A stretch of 64,000 nt of DNA. Origin: Lachnospiraceae bacterium (lineage in GTDB: Bacteria; Bacillota; Clostridia; Lachnospirales; Lachnospiraceae). Position numbers and translations under genes: made by a program. The notes under the pieces are model-generated. The model saw only the letters and a program-made list of their open reading frames with translations, was not told the DNA's origin and did no database searches. The DNA lies in assembly GCA_017551165.1 (NCBI GenBank), contig JAFZMO010000157.1:36704-100703 (forward strand), given 5' to 3'. Positions within the stretch are counted from its first letter, which is position 1. Every line of letters starts with the position of its first letter. Positions 26,698-34,884 of the stretch are shown in pieces.

Positions 26698-26723
26698 GGA
26701 GCAACCTTGCGGATTGCTCCTTT
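26698..26723 (+). terminator. attenuator-like hairpin before the PBP gene
   Basis: Arms GGAGCAA (26698-26704) and TTGCTCC (26714-26720) with a 9-base loop and three following T residues, 24 bases before the PBP start. It is too weak for full termination; it may trim read-through from ftsL or mask the PBP ribosome site region. Confidence 0.4.
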
Positions 26724-26746
26724 GCCGCGTCATACAGGGACAGGAC

Positions 26747-28666
26747 ATGGCTAGGAAAATCGGCATTCGAAGTATCAACAGCAACGAAAACAATCAGAGA
26801 CGCATCTTGCTCGTACTGTTTATCATGGCGGGCATTTTGCTGTTTTTGGTGGGTCGGATCGCTTATTGGCAGATCGCGAAGGGAACCGAGTACCAGAACG
26901 CGATCCAGGACCAGGGCTATAACTCGACGGTCGGCTCGAAGCTGCCGTTCCAGCGCGGTTCCATCACAGACCGCAACGGTGTACAGCTCGCATACAGCAG
27001 CAAGACGTACAACGTCATCCTGGACCCGAAGGTCATCAAGTCCAGCGCGTCCTACATGAAGTACACATTTGCCGCACTCCAGAAGGCGTTCGGAACGACG
27101 CAGGAGGAGTTCGATACGGCGATGGAGCAGAAGAACAGCAGCTACTACATTCTGTACCGGAAACAGCCGTACGAGAAGATCGCGGACTTCAAGGCACAGC
27201 AGCTCGACACCTCGACCGAGGACCACAAGTTCATCAAGGGCGTCTGGTTCGAAACGGAGTATGAGAGAAACTATCCCTACGGCACCGTGGCTTCGCATGT
27301 GATCGGCTTCACGAACTCCGGCAACGTCGGATGCGGCGGTATTGAGCAGCAGTACAACAGCTACTTAAACGGTACGGACGGACGCGTCTCGGGCTACTAC
27401 GACGCGGACCTCAACCTGATCACAAACACCTGGGAAGCGGTGGCCGGCTACACGGTCGTATCGACGATCGACCTATATGCGCAGCAGGCTGTCGAGAAAA
27501 AGGTAAACGCATTTCTCGAACAATACCGCGTCAACAATATCGGTGTCGTCGTGATGGATGCGACGAACGGCGAGATCGTGGCGATGGCCTCGAACCGTTC
27601 CTATGACCTGAACAATCCCCGCGAGATCATCCTGCCCGACGGCTCGACGCCGGAAGCGGATGACATGACGGATGAGGAGCGCCTCAACGCGCTCAACAAG
27701 ATGTGGCGTAACTTCTGCGTCAGCGACACCTACGAGCCCGGCTCCACGTTCAAGTGTTTCACGGTTGCCGCAGCGCTCGAGGAGAAGATCGTCAGCAAGG
27801 ATTCGCACTACAAGTGCCCCGGTACCGTGGAGGTCGGCGGTGCGACCATCCGATGCAACGCAACACACAACGACGTAAGCCTCAAGGAGTCCATTTCGAA
27901 GTCCTGCAACTCCGCCTTGATCTCGATCGCGGAGAAGGAGGGAGCCACGCTGTTCTACCGCTATCAGAAGCATTTCGGATTCGGCGAGAAGACCGGCATC
28001 GATCTTCCCGGCGAGGCGCCCGGCATCATGATGAAGCACACGAACTATTCCGACCTCGAGCTTGCGACACAGAGCTTCGGCCAGGGCTTCAACGTGACGA
28101 TGGTGCAGATCGCGGCGGCTTACGCATCGCTCGTCAACGGCGGCTATTACTATCAGCCTCACGTTGTCCGCCAGGTTCTCAATGGCGACGGTGCGACCGT
28201 GTACGACGCGACGAACCTTCTGGTCCGCAAGACCGTGAGCGCCGACACCTCGGCGTTTTTGCAGGAGGCGACGCTCCTGACCGTAGAGAGCGGTACCGCC
28301 AAGCCCGCCCAGACGAAGGGCTACAAGGTCGGCGGCAAGACCGGAACCGCAAAGAAGGGAAAGCGTGACGAGAACCGTTTCGTCGTATCCTTCGTCGGCA
28401 GCGTTCCGTACAACAATCCGAAGTACATTATCTACATCGTCATCGATGAGATCGACGATGAGAAATTATACAACTCGAGCCGTCCGGCGACGCAGCTTAC
28501 GAGCGAGATCCTTTCCGAGATCCTCCCGTACCTCGGCGTATATCCCGACGGCGACATCGATTACCATGTCGAGTACACCGACGATGACGACGAGATCAAC
28601 AACAGCGACTACCCGGATCTCTCGGATGACGGCGGTGAGAACAACGGCGATGGCGGAGACACGTGA
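26747..28666 (+). CDS. ftsI: division penicillin-binding protein (FtsI/SpoVD family transpeptidase)
   Basis: Class B PBP that cross-links septal peptidoglycan. One N-terminal membrane segment (RRILLVLFIMAGILLFLVGRIAY) is followed by a dimerisation domain with RGSITDRNGVQLAYS. The transpeptidase domain has STFK with catalytic Ser333, SCN at 386-388 and KTG at 531-533. The C terminus is Asp/Gly/Asn-rich and lacks PASTA repeats, so ftsI fits better than a PASTA-bearing SpoVD, although division and sporulation roles cannot be separated by sequence. ATG 26747 (AGGGACAGGA upstream) gives 639 aa; the frame extends to 26684 without a better start. Confidence 0.94.
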   Translation: MARKIGIRSINSNENNQRRILLVLFIMAGILLFLVGRIAYWQIAKGTEYQNAIQDQGYNSTVGSKLPFQRGSITDRNGVQLAYSSKTYNVILDPKVIKSSASYMKYTFAALQKAFGTTQEEFDTAMEQKNSSYYILYRKQPYEKIADFKAQQLDTSTEDHKFIKGVWFETEYERNYPYGTVASHVIGFTNSGNVGCGGIEQQYNSYLNGTDGRVSGYYDADLNLITNTWEAVAGYTVVSTIDLYAQQAVEKKVNAFLEQYRVNNIGVVVMDATNGEIVAMASNRSYDLNNPREIILPDGSTPEADDMTDEERLNALNKMWRNFCVSDTYEPGSTFKCFTVAAALEEKIVSKDSHYKCPGTVEVGGATIRCNATHNDVSLKESISKSCNSALISIAEKEGATLFYRYQKHFGFGEKTGIDLPGEAPGIMMKHTNYSDLELATQSFGQGFNVTMVQIAAAYASLVNGGYYYQPHVVRQVLNGDGATVYDATNLLVRKTVSADTSAFLQEATLLTVESGTAKPAQTKGYKVGGKTGTAKKGKRDENRFVVSFVGSVPYNNPKYIIYIVIDEIDDEKLYNSSRPATQLTSEILSEILPYLGVYPDGDIDYHVEYTDDDDEINNSDYPDLSDDGGENNGDGGDT

Positions 28667-28707
28667 TCGAGATAAGCGCGAAATAAGCAGGAAAAGGAGA
28701 GAGGGGC

Positions 28708-30288
28708 ATGGATCCGACGGAGACCCGGCGCGAACCGGAGAAACGCAATCGAAAATACTATGACTACACCATGCTCTTCATGGTTATCGCACTGATCGTC
28801 ATCGGTATCCTGATGATCGGCAGCATCAGTGCCTACAACGCCGCAAAATACGAGCGCAACGCCACGAAATACACCGACAGCCAGATCGTTTTCGCAGCAG
28901 TAGGCGTTGTCGCGATGATCATCATTTCCCTGATCGACTACCGCATCTATGCGATCGAGACTCCGCGCCGCAAATGGCCGATCTTCATCGCATTGGGCTA
29001 TCTGTTTATCGTGGGAGCGCTGGCCGCGGTTATCGTGATCGGCCGGAGCAACACGGAACTGAGCGGTGCGACCAACGGCGCTGCCCGCTGGATCGCCGTC
29101 GGCGGAATCAAGATCCAGCCGGGCGAGTTCGCCAAGCTGTTTATGATCATCATCGCATCCTACTGGCTGTGCAGAATCGTTGCGGGACAACACCGCGTCC
29201 GGGACACCGTCATTTTCCTCATCGGTATCTCCGTGATCGCAGTCCTGGCGCTTGTCGAGAGTATGACGACGGCCATCGTGCTGTTCGGTATCGTGGGCGG
29301 ACTGCTGTTTGTCTGCTCGAAGAAGAAATTGTTTTTTGTCATCCTTGTAGCGGCCGGCCTTCTCGGCGCGATCCTGATCGTGCGGTACGTGAAGACGCAG
29401 GACACATCGTCCGGCAACTTCCGTATGCGCCGCGTGTATGAGTGGATCCACCTCGAGGACAAGGAAAATGAAGGCCAGATCAAACAGGGCCTTTACGCGC
29501 TTGCCTCCGGCGGATTCCTCGGCAAGGGGATCGGACAGAGCGCGCAGAAGCTCGGGCACATCCCTGAGGTTCACACAGATATGATCTTCGCGGTCATCGT
29601 GGAGGAGATGGGACTTCTCGGCGGTGCGGCGATCTTAATATTGTTCGGAGTGCTGCTGTGGCGGATCGCGATCATCGCGATCAACGCGCAGGAATTGTAC
29701 GGAACGCTGCTGTGTTACGGCGTGATGCTTCACATCGGACTTCAGGTGTGCATCAACGTGGCCGTTGTGACCGGGACCATCCCGTCCACCGGCGTCACGC
29801 TGCCGTTCATCAGCTACGGCGGTTCCTCCCTCATCGTGCTCTGCATCGAGTGCGGGCTTGTGCTGAACGTATCGCGCAACATCGGTGAGAGACGGAAGGT
29901 TGAGATCTTTGAGTACAGCGGACCGACGGGAGCGAAACGTCGGACCGACACTATATCGGGCGAGAGAACCCGCGGCGGGTTCATCGCAGTGAAAAATGAG
30001 CCGACCGGCCGGAAGAAGCCGAAGCGCCGTCTGCTCGGCATGTTCGGTTCGGGCAAGTCGGGTGAGGGTAAGCCGGCGAGCCGGAAGAGCGGAGCCGCAA
30101 AGTCCGGGCGGAAGAGCGGCCTTCGCGCCGAGGAGATCTTGCGGCGCAGAAGCGACAGCATCGAGACGGCGGAGACGCCGGCACCGGCAACAGCGCAGAG
30201 CAGGGCGGACAACACGGGCACACAGCCCGGAAAATACAGCATGGATGTGGTCCTGGGCCAGCCGGCGAGGAAAAACACGGACGAATGA
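28708..30288 (+). CDS. ftsW: SEDS peptidoglycan polymerase FtsW/SpoVE
   Basis: Polytopic glycosyltransferase partner of the adjacent PBP. About ten membrane segments are visible. Family motifs are GAARWIAVGGIKIQPGEFAKL, HIPEVHTDMIFAVIVEEMGLLG and TGVTLPFISYGGSSL. An unusually long cytoplasmic tail of about 130 residues (from about 395) is Lys/Arg/Ser/Gly-rich and probably disordered; typical FtsW ends soon after the last helix. FtsW and SpoVE are not separable by sequence; position in the division cluster favours ftsW. Length 526 aa. Confidence 0.93.
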   Translation: MDPTETRREPEKRNRKYYDYTMLFMVIALIVIGILMIGSISAYNAAKYERNATKYTDSQIVFAAVGVVAMIIISLIDYRIYAIETPRRKWPIFIALGYLFIVGALAAVIVIGRSNTELSGATNGAARWIAVGGIKIQPGEFAKLFMIIIASYWLCRIVAGQHRVRDTVIFLIGISVIAVLALVESMTTAIVLFGIVGGLLFVCSKKKLFFVILVAAGLLGAILIVRYVKTQDTSSGNFRMRRVYEWIHLEDKENEGQIKQGLYALASGGFLGKGIGQSAQKLGHIPEVHTDMIFAVIVEEMGLLGGAAILILFGVLLWRIAIIAINAQELYGTLLCYGVMLHIGLQVCINVAVVTGTIPSTGVTLPFISYGGSSLIVLCIECGLVLNVSRNIGERRKVEIFEYSGPTGAKRRTDTISGERTRGGFIAVKNEPTGRKKPKRRLLGMFGSGKSGEGKPASRKSGAAKSGRKSGLRAEEILRRRSDSIETAETPAPATAQSRADNTGTQPGKYSMDVVLGQPARKNTDE

Positions 30289-30310
30289 TCCGGATGGTTA
30301 GAGGTCAGCG

Positions 30311-31135
30311 ATGGCGGTTATCAAAGTAGAAAAGCGAAGCACGAGAATCCTGCGTCGGATCCTCATCCTGTTGCTGATCCTGATGGCGCTCGTCGGATTT
30401 GCCTACTGGTTTCACGAGAGGTACCGCATCAACAAGGAGCAGGATGTCACCGTGACGATCGTCGGATTTTCCGAGAGATACACGGCGCAGGAGATCCGCG
30501 ACCACGTGCTGCGGGACCGTTTCCGCGACCGCTACTCGATCCTGATCAAGCTGTATTACAAGTACTACGATGTGGAGCCGCTTCCGTTCATCGAGAAGAT
30601 CGTCGTCGAGGTGGATGACGATGACCGCATCAAGATCACGGCGTACGAGAAGCCGCCGATCGCGTGCATTTACGACATGGGGTACTACCTGTACTTCAAC
30701 CGCGACGGCGAGATCATCTCCTCGCGGCCGACGAACACGGAAAATCTTCCCGTTGTCATGGGCTTAAAGTACAACAATCTAGCGATGTACCAGGTGTTTG
30801 AAACGCAGGACAACAGCCTTTTTCAAGTGATCTTGAGCATCGTGTTCCAAATGCAGAACAAGGGTTTCCACATCGACGAGATCAGCTTCGACGGCAACAA
30901 GGCGGTGACGATCCGCGTCGGGGACAACAACTATTTTCTGGGCGTTCGCAAGGTCTATGACGTGCAGGTCGCAATGATCCCGGACGTCGAGCGAAAACTG
31001 GCGGAACGCAACGCGGAAAAAGGCAAAACGATCGCCTACGACATCAATATGGAGAGCGTTACGAAGAGCGGCGATGATTTTTATGCAAGAGAGCGCAAAA
31101 CCGAGCCCGAAGAGGGCGGAAACAGCGGTGAATAA
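30311..31135 (+). CDS. divIB: cell division protein DivIB/FtsQ
   Basis: Bitopic division protein: short basic cytoplasmic N terminus, a membrane segment at about 15-35 (RILILLLILMALVGFAYWF), then a POTRA domain (VTIVGFSERYTAQEIRDHV) and beta domain outside (PFIEKIVVEVDDDDRIKITAYEKPPIACI). It is an expected partner of FtsL. 274 aa, typical for the DivIB/FtsQ family. It ends 46 bases before a separate ftsZ promoter region. Confidence 0.9.
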   Translation: MAVIKVEKRSTRILRRILILLLILMALVGFAYWFHERYRINKEQDVTVTIVGFSERYTAQEIRDHVLRDRFRDRYSILIKLYYKYYDVEPLPFIEKIVVEVDDDDRIKITAYEKPPIACIYDMGYYLYFNRDGEIISSRPTNTENLPVVMGLKYNNLAMYQVFETQDNSLFQVILSIVFQMQNKGFHIDEISFDGNKAVTIRVGDNNYFLGVRKVYDVQVAMIPDVERKLAERNAEKGKTIAYDINMESVTKSGDDFYARERKTEPEEGGNSGE

Positions 31136-31147
31136 AGAAAAAAATGC

Positions 31148-31176
31148 TTGCTATTTTGAGCATTTGAATATATCAT
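31148..31176 (+). promoter_or_regulatory. ftsZ promoter
   Basis: TTGCTA (31148-31153), 17-base spacer, then TATCAT (31171-31176), in a marked AT-rich patch between divIB and ftsZ. A 7-base inverted repeat (AAATGCT 31142-31148; AGCATTT 31159-31165) overlaps the -35 box and could be an operator. Confidence 0.6.
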
Positions 31177-31220
31177 AGAAGTTGGCTAATAGGAATATTA
31201 TGCAAAAGGAGGACACAACG

Positions 31221-32483
31221 TTGGTTGAAATCAAGGGAGAAGAGAACGAAGCGGCTGCAAAGATACTGGTAATCGGTGTCGGCGGCGCCGGCAACAACGC
31301 GGTAAACCGCATGATCGAAGAGGGCATCGTGGGCGTTGAATTCGTATGTGTCAACACCGACAAGCAGCACCTCAAGAATTGCAGGGCTCCTCAGTGCATT
31401 CAGATAGGTGAGAAACTTACCAAGGGCCTCGGCGCAGGCTCTCAGCCGGATGTCGGCGAGAAGGCTGCGGAAGAGAGCAAGGAAGAGCTCACACAGATCA
31501 TCAAGGGCGCGGACATGGTGTTCGTAACCTGCGGTATGGGTGGCGGTACCGGAACCGGTGCAGCACCCGTAGTTGCGCAGATCGCGAAGGAGATGGGCGT
31601 TCTTACGGTCGGTATCGTGACCAAGCCTTTCCGTTTTGAAGCAAAGCAGCGTATGGCGAACGCACTCTCGGGTATCGAGCGCCTTCGCCAGTCTGTAGAT
31701 ACATTGATCGTGATCCCGAACGATCGCCTGTTGGAGATCGTTGACCGTCGCACGACGATGCCGGAGGCACTCCGCAAGGCAGATGAGGTTCTGCAGCAGG
31801 GTGTTCAGGGTATCACCGATCTCATCAACGCACCCGCATTGATCAACCTTGACTTCGCGGACGTTGAGACCGTCATGAAGGACAAGGGCGTTGCCCACAT
31901 CGGTATCGGTTACGGTTCCGGTGATGACAAGTGTATGGAGGCTGTGAAGCAGGCGACGACGTCCCCGCTTCTCGAGACCAACATCGAGGGCGCAAGCCAT
32001 GTCATCCTTCACATCGCGGGCGCTGTCAGCCTGATCGAGGTCAACGAGGCAGCTACCTACGTACAGGAGCTTGCCGGCGAAGAGGCCAATATCATTTTCG
32101 GTGCGATCTACGACGAGTCCTCGCCGGATCAGTGCCGTATCACGGTTATCGCGACCGGTCTTGAGGAGCATCCGAATTCGATGTCCCAGAGCGCAGCAAA
32201 CCGTCAGAACTACGCACAGAAGAAGACGACGCAGTCCGGCGTTTACACCGGCCTCGGCTTCACTAACCGCCCGACGGCAACGGGAGCTCCCGTGGCACCT
32301 GCAGCTCCGAGCGTAGCTCCGGCAGCACCTACCCAGGTGAGACCGAACTATGCAACGCCTGTTCAGCCTCAGCCGACCGAGCAGCCGACGTACGCGGCAC
32401 CGACCTACAGCAAGCCGGCTTCGACCGAGAATGCTGCGGGCGGCATCAAGATTCCCGATTTCCTGCAGAAGAACCGCAAGTGA
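31221..32483 (+). CDS. ftsZ: cell division GTPase FtsZ (TTG start)
   Basis: Tubulin-like GTPase that forms the Z ring. It has [15 protein letters not shown] near the N terminus, the tubulin signature GGGTGTG around residue 110, and the conserved C-terminal peptide IKIPDFLQ that binds membrane anchors, after an Ala/Pro-rich linker. TTG 31221 is chosen: AAAGGAGG at 31205-31212 is 8 bases upstream and the product begins [16 protein letters not shown], as in relatives. ATG 31200 and TTG 31182 are in frame but poorly supported. 420 aa. Codons ending in T are commoner than in neighbours, consistent with high expression. Confidence 0.95.
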   Translation: MVEIKGEENEAAAKILVIGVGGAGNNAVNRMIEEGIVGVEFVCVNTDKQHLKNCRAPQCIQIGEKLTKGLGAGSQPDVGEKAAEESKEELTQIIKGADMVFVTCGMGGGTGTGAAPVVAQIAKEMGVLTVGIVTKPFRFEAKQRMANALSGIERLRQSVDTLIVIPNDRLLEIVDRRTTMPEALRKADEVLQQGVQGITDLINAPALINLDFADVETVMKDKGVAHIGIGYGSGDDKCMEAVKQATTSPLLETNIEGASHVILHIAGAVSLIEVNEAATYVQELAGEEANIIFGAIYDESSPDQCRITVIATGLEEHPNSMSQSAANRQNYAQKKTTQSGVYTGLGFTNRPTATGAPVAPAAPSVAPAAPTQVRPNYATPVQPQPTEQPTYAAPTYSKPASTENAAGGIKIPDFLQKNRK

Positions 32484-32513
32484 TCGGACGAGCCTGACGG
32501 CTCCTGACCAAGT

Positions 32514-32557
32514 ATCAAAAGTGCACAAATCTGAGCGCGTTTATTGTGCATTTTGAT
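32514..32557 (+). terminator. hairpin after ftsZ
   Basis: Arms ATCAAAAGTGCACAA (32514-32528) and TTGTGCATTTTGAT (32544-32557) pair with one bulged base. There is no clean T-run after the stem, though the right arm itself holds four T residues. It is probably the end of the division transcript. Confidence 0.5.
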
Positions 32558-32567
32558 AATAGTATAC

Positions 32568-32588
32568 TTGTAACAATTTTGTTACAAT
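32568..32588 (+). promoter_or_regulatory. extended -10 promoter overlapped by a palindrome
   Basis: TGT-TACAAT (32580-32588) fits an extended -10 element. It is overlapped by a perfect inverted repeat, TTGTAAC (32568-32574), 6 bases, GTTACAA (32581-32587). No good -35 box is seen. The overlap suggests an operator controlling the surface-protein gene; the regulator is unknown. Confidence 0.5.
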
Positions 32589-32628
32589 ATCTGTAGTTGT
32601 GAATTCACATTTAAGGAGGTAACTTTTC

Positions 32629-33183
32629 ATGAAAAAGTTATTGGCAACTGTACTTGCTGTTGTACTTGCTATGACGATGATCCTCGGCACCGCTCTTGCT
32701 GACGAGACTGAGATCGCGACAAGCAATGCAACGATTACGGACGCTGTTACCAACGCTCCGGAAGGTTCCAAGATTGTTGTAACGGTTAAGTATGACCCTA
32801 AGGATGAGGGCGGTACCGCTGATGGTACTGCAGGTGCAGGCTGGGGTATCGGTGGTATTTGCACCGATGGTTCCTGGACTGTAGACGGTGCTTTCGAGGC
32901 TAAGACTTCGGCTGAGCCGGCTTTCGGTGATGTTCTTACGTTCGAGTTTAACGTAGACGACATCAAGAAGGCTGCTGCAGGCGACATCAACCTTAACTTC
33001 TACAACGGTTTTGCAGTTCAGAAGGCTGTTCTTTCGACTCCGGCTGGCGCAGGCGATGGCAAGGCTGATGGAAAGGGCGGCGACGCTCCGAAGACGGCTG
33101 ATACCATGACCGTAGTTCTGTTTGCAGGTGTTGCAATCCTCGCACTTGGTGCTGTGGTTGCTTCCAAGAAGGCTCGCGCATAA
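32629..33183 (+). CDS. small secreted, probably sortase-anchored surface protein
   Basis: A 184-residue protein of unknown function. A signal peptide (MKKLLATVLAVVLAMTMILGTALA) is followed by a beta-rich domain of about 110 residues with several Trp/Gly (WGIGGICTDGSW), perhaps a carbohydrate-binding jelly roll. The C terminus is a wall-sorting signal: APKTADT, a hydrophobic segment (VVLFAGVAILALGAVVA) and SKKARA. The sorting motif has Ala where LPxTG proteins have Gly. Codons such as GCT, GGT and GTT are frequent, unlike most neighbours, consistent with very high expression. It has its own AAGGAGG, promoter and strong terminator. No sortase gene is in the window. Confidence 0.8.
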   Translation: MKKLLATVLAVVLAMTMILGTALADETEIATSNATITDAVTNAPEGSKIVVTVKYDPKDEGGTADGTAGAGWGIGGICTDGSWTVDGAFEAKTSAEPAFGDVLTFEFNVDDIKKAAAGDINLNFYNGFAVQKAVLSTPAGAGDGKADGKGGDAPKTADTMTVVLFAGVAILALGAVVASKKARA

Positions 33184-33218
33184 TCGCGAATTTTCCGAGA
33201 GACAAACATGAAAACATC

Positions 33219-33251
33219 AGGACCCTCGAGTGATCGAGGGTCCTTTGTTTT
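33219..33251 (+). terminator. strong intrinsic terminator after the surface protein gene
   Basis: Perfect 11-base arms AGGACCCTCGA (33219-33229) and TCGAGGGTCCT (33234-33244) with a 4-base GTGA loop, followed by TTGTTTT. This isolates the surface protein gene from the antiporter locus. Confidence 0.9.
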
Positions 33252-33286
33252 ATCGTTTAAATCCGCCGCTTTGCCCCTGATATCAT

Positions 33287-33315
33287 TTGACATTTCGGGG
33301 CGGTGGTGCTACACT
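33287..33315 (+). promoter_or_regulatory. promoter of the Mrp/Mbh-like locus
   Basis: Perfect -35 TTGACA (33287-33292), 17-base spacer, TACACT (33310-33315). The start would be near 33322, leaving a leader of about 70 bases before the mnhE-like ATG. Confidence 0.75.
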
Positions 33316-33393
33316 AATCGCAAATTGTTTCTTCGATAGATCGAGGCGTAAACGCAGCAAGGGGAATCGAAGGAGCTCGTGGGGAGGCAAGGG

Positions 33394-33891
33394 ATGTTCC
33401 TGTTGTTTTTGATCATCTGGATTATCTTTAACGGTCGCTTCACCTGGGAGGTCCTCGGAGTCGGCCTTGCTTTTTGTGTGCCTCTGTGGTTTTTCTTCAG
33501 TCATTTTATGCATTATTCGATCCGCACGGAGTTCCGCGTCCTGTCCAAGGTCAGCTGGGGCGTGCGGTATCTGATCGTTCTGTTGCGCGAGATCATCAAG
33601 GCCAACTTTGAGGTCCTTCGACTGATCCTGTCCTCCAAATATGAGCCGGAGCCCGTGCTGATGTCGTTCCATACGGATCTGAAGACGAACAGCGCACGCG
33701 TGGTCCTGGCCAACTCCATCACACTCACTCCCGGTACGATCACCGTCGGCCTTTCCGAGGATGGACGGTTCCTTGTGCATGCCCTCGACCGCGATATCGC
33801 GGAGGGAACGGAGAACAATGCGTTCGTCCGGATGCTCATGGAGCTGCAGACGACCGGCAGCGACGCGAAGGAAGAGGGAGGTGCGTCATGA
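33394..33891 (+). CDS. mnhE: MrpE/MnhE-like antiporter subunit
   Basis: First subunit of the multi-gene cation/proton antiporter locus, 165 aa. Two hydrophobic segments near the N terminus (FLLFLIIWIIFNG, VLGVGLAFCVPLWFFF) are followed by a soluble part with the family pattern LANSITLTPGTITV. ATG 33394 with GGGGAGG 7 bases upstream is preferred over GTG 33379. The stop overlaps the next start by four bases, as through most of this locus. It corresponds to MbhA in archaeal membrane-bound hydrogenases. Confidence 0.9.
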   Translation: MFLLFLIIWIIFNGRFTWEVLGVGLAFCVPLWFFFSHFMHYSIRTEFRVLSKVSWGVRYLIVLLREIIKANFEVLRLILSSKYEPEPVLMSFHTDLKTNSARVVLANSITLTPGTITVGLSEDGRFLVHALDRDIAEGTENNAFVRMLMELQTTGSDAKEEGGAS

Positions 33892-34274
33892 CGGTTTCGC
33901 AGGCTTCGGAATACCTCTTCGGCGGTGCCGTGATCGTGTTGGTACTGGTTATGTTTGCGTGCCTGATCCGCGCGATGCGCGGACCCGAGATCGCAGACCG
34001 CATCGTCTCGGTCAACATGCTCGGCACGCTCACAATTATGATCATTTGCATCCTCTCGCTGTGGCTGGGCGAGAGCTATCTGCTTGACGTCGCGCTGATC
34101 TACGCGATGATCAGTTTTCTCGCGGTCGTCGTGTTGACGCGCGTGTACCTCGGCGTTCACCGGGAGCATCAGCTGAAAAAAAGCGGACAGACGATACCTT
34201 CGGGAGGATCCGCGTCCGCAGAAACTGTGACGGCTTCTTCGGATGCTGAAGTGTCGGAAGGAGGCGGAAAATGA
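33888..34274 (+). CDS. mnhF: MrpF/MnhF-like antiporter subunit
   Basis: Small membrane subunit, 128 aa, three hydrophobic segments. Family pattern: CLIRAMRGPEIADRIVSVNMLGT and LLDVALIYAMISFLAVVVLTR. The soluble Ser/Ala/Glu-rich C-terminal tail is about 30 residues longer than typical MrpF. Overlaps of four bases at both ends imply tight translational coupling. Corresponds to MbhB in the Mbh order. Confidence 0.9.
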   Translation: MTVSQASEYLFGGAVIVLVLVMFACLIRAMRGPEIADRIVSVNMLGTLTIMIICILSLWLGESYLLDVALIYAMISFLAVVVLTRVYLGVHREHQLKKSGQTIPSGGSASAETVTASSDAEVSEGGGK

Positions 34275-34615
34275 TGGAATGGTTTCGCCTGATCGTCGGC
34301 GGGCTGTGCATCCTGTGCGGCCTCTCAATCGCACTGATCGCAGCGTTCGGTCTGTTCAAGTTCCGCTATGCCATGAACCGCATGCACGCGGCGGCGATGA
34401 CGGATACCTTGGGAATATTGATGGTTTTGCTCGGGTTGATCATTTTGCGCGGGTTCCATTTTGATTCATTGAAGCTTGCGCTGATCATCCTGTTCTTCTG
34501 GTTCGCAAGTCCGGTCTCGAGCCATCTGCTGGCCGGGATGGAGGTCGAGATCAGCGATAAGCTGCAGGACAACTGCGAGATCGAGGAGACCGAGCGGGGA
34601 GGCAAGAGCGTATGA
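34271..34615 (+). CDS. mnhG: MrpG/MnhG-like antiporter subunit
   Basis: Small three-segment membrane subunit of 114 aa. Typical features are IALIAAFGLFKFRYAMNRMHAAAMTDTLG and the segment LIILFFWFASPVSSHLL. The C terminus is charged (EIEETERGGKSV). It is joined to both neighbours by four-base overlaps. It takes the third position, as MbhC does in Mbh hydrogenases. Confidence 0.9.
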   Translation: MMEWFRLIVGGLCILCGLSIALIAAFGLFKFRYAMNRMHAAAMTDTLGILMVLLGLIILRGFHFDSLKLALIILFFWFASPVSSHLLAGMEVEISDKLQDNCEIEETERGGKSV

Positions 34616-34884
34616 CGAAGATAATTCTGTTGCTGCTTGTCGGATTTTTGATCGCGTGCGCGATCGGCGTGAGCTTCGCGAAGAGCCTGCTGGCTTCGGT
34701 CGTGATCTTCATGTCGTACAGCCTGGTTATGTCTATTATCTGGATCTTCCTGGAGTCGCCGGACCTCGCCATCACCGAGGCCGCGGTCGGCGCCGGCGTT
34801 ACGAGCGTGCTGTTCTTCGTGACACTACGGAAGATCAATGCCGTCGAGGAGGAGGAAGATGAGCCGGATACGGAAAGATTATGA
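34612..34884 (+). CDS. MbhD-like (DUF4040) subunit
   Basis: A 90-residue membrane protein matching the MbhD/DUF4040 domain. In canonical MrpA this domain is the first part of the C-terminal extension; here it is a separate gene. Two to three hydrophobic segments and the pattern SPDLAITEAAVGAGVTSVLFFVTLRKI are visible. The C terminus is acidic. It overlaps the following gene by 26 bases, longer than the other overlaps here. Confidence 0.85.
   Translation: MTKIILLLLVGFLIACAIGVSFAKSLLASVVIFMSYSLVMSIIWIFLESPDLAITEAAVGAGVTSVLFFVTLRKINAVEEEEDEPDTERL

Noticed and set aside
32568-32587. Rex-type operator (TTGTGAA-N4-TTCACAA class) before the surface protein gene
   Set aside because: Arm sequence and total length (20 bases with 6-base spacer) do not fit the 18-base Rex pattern. 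Reported only as an unassigned palindrome.
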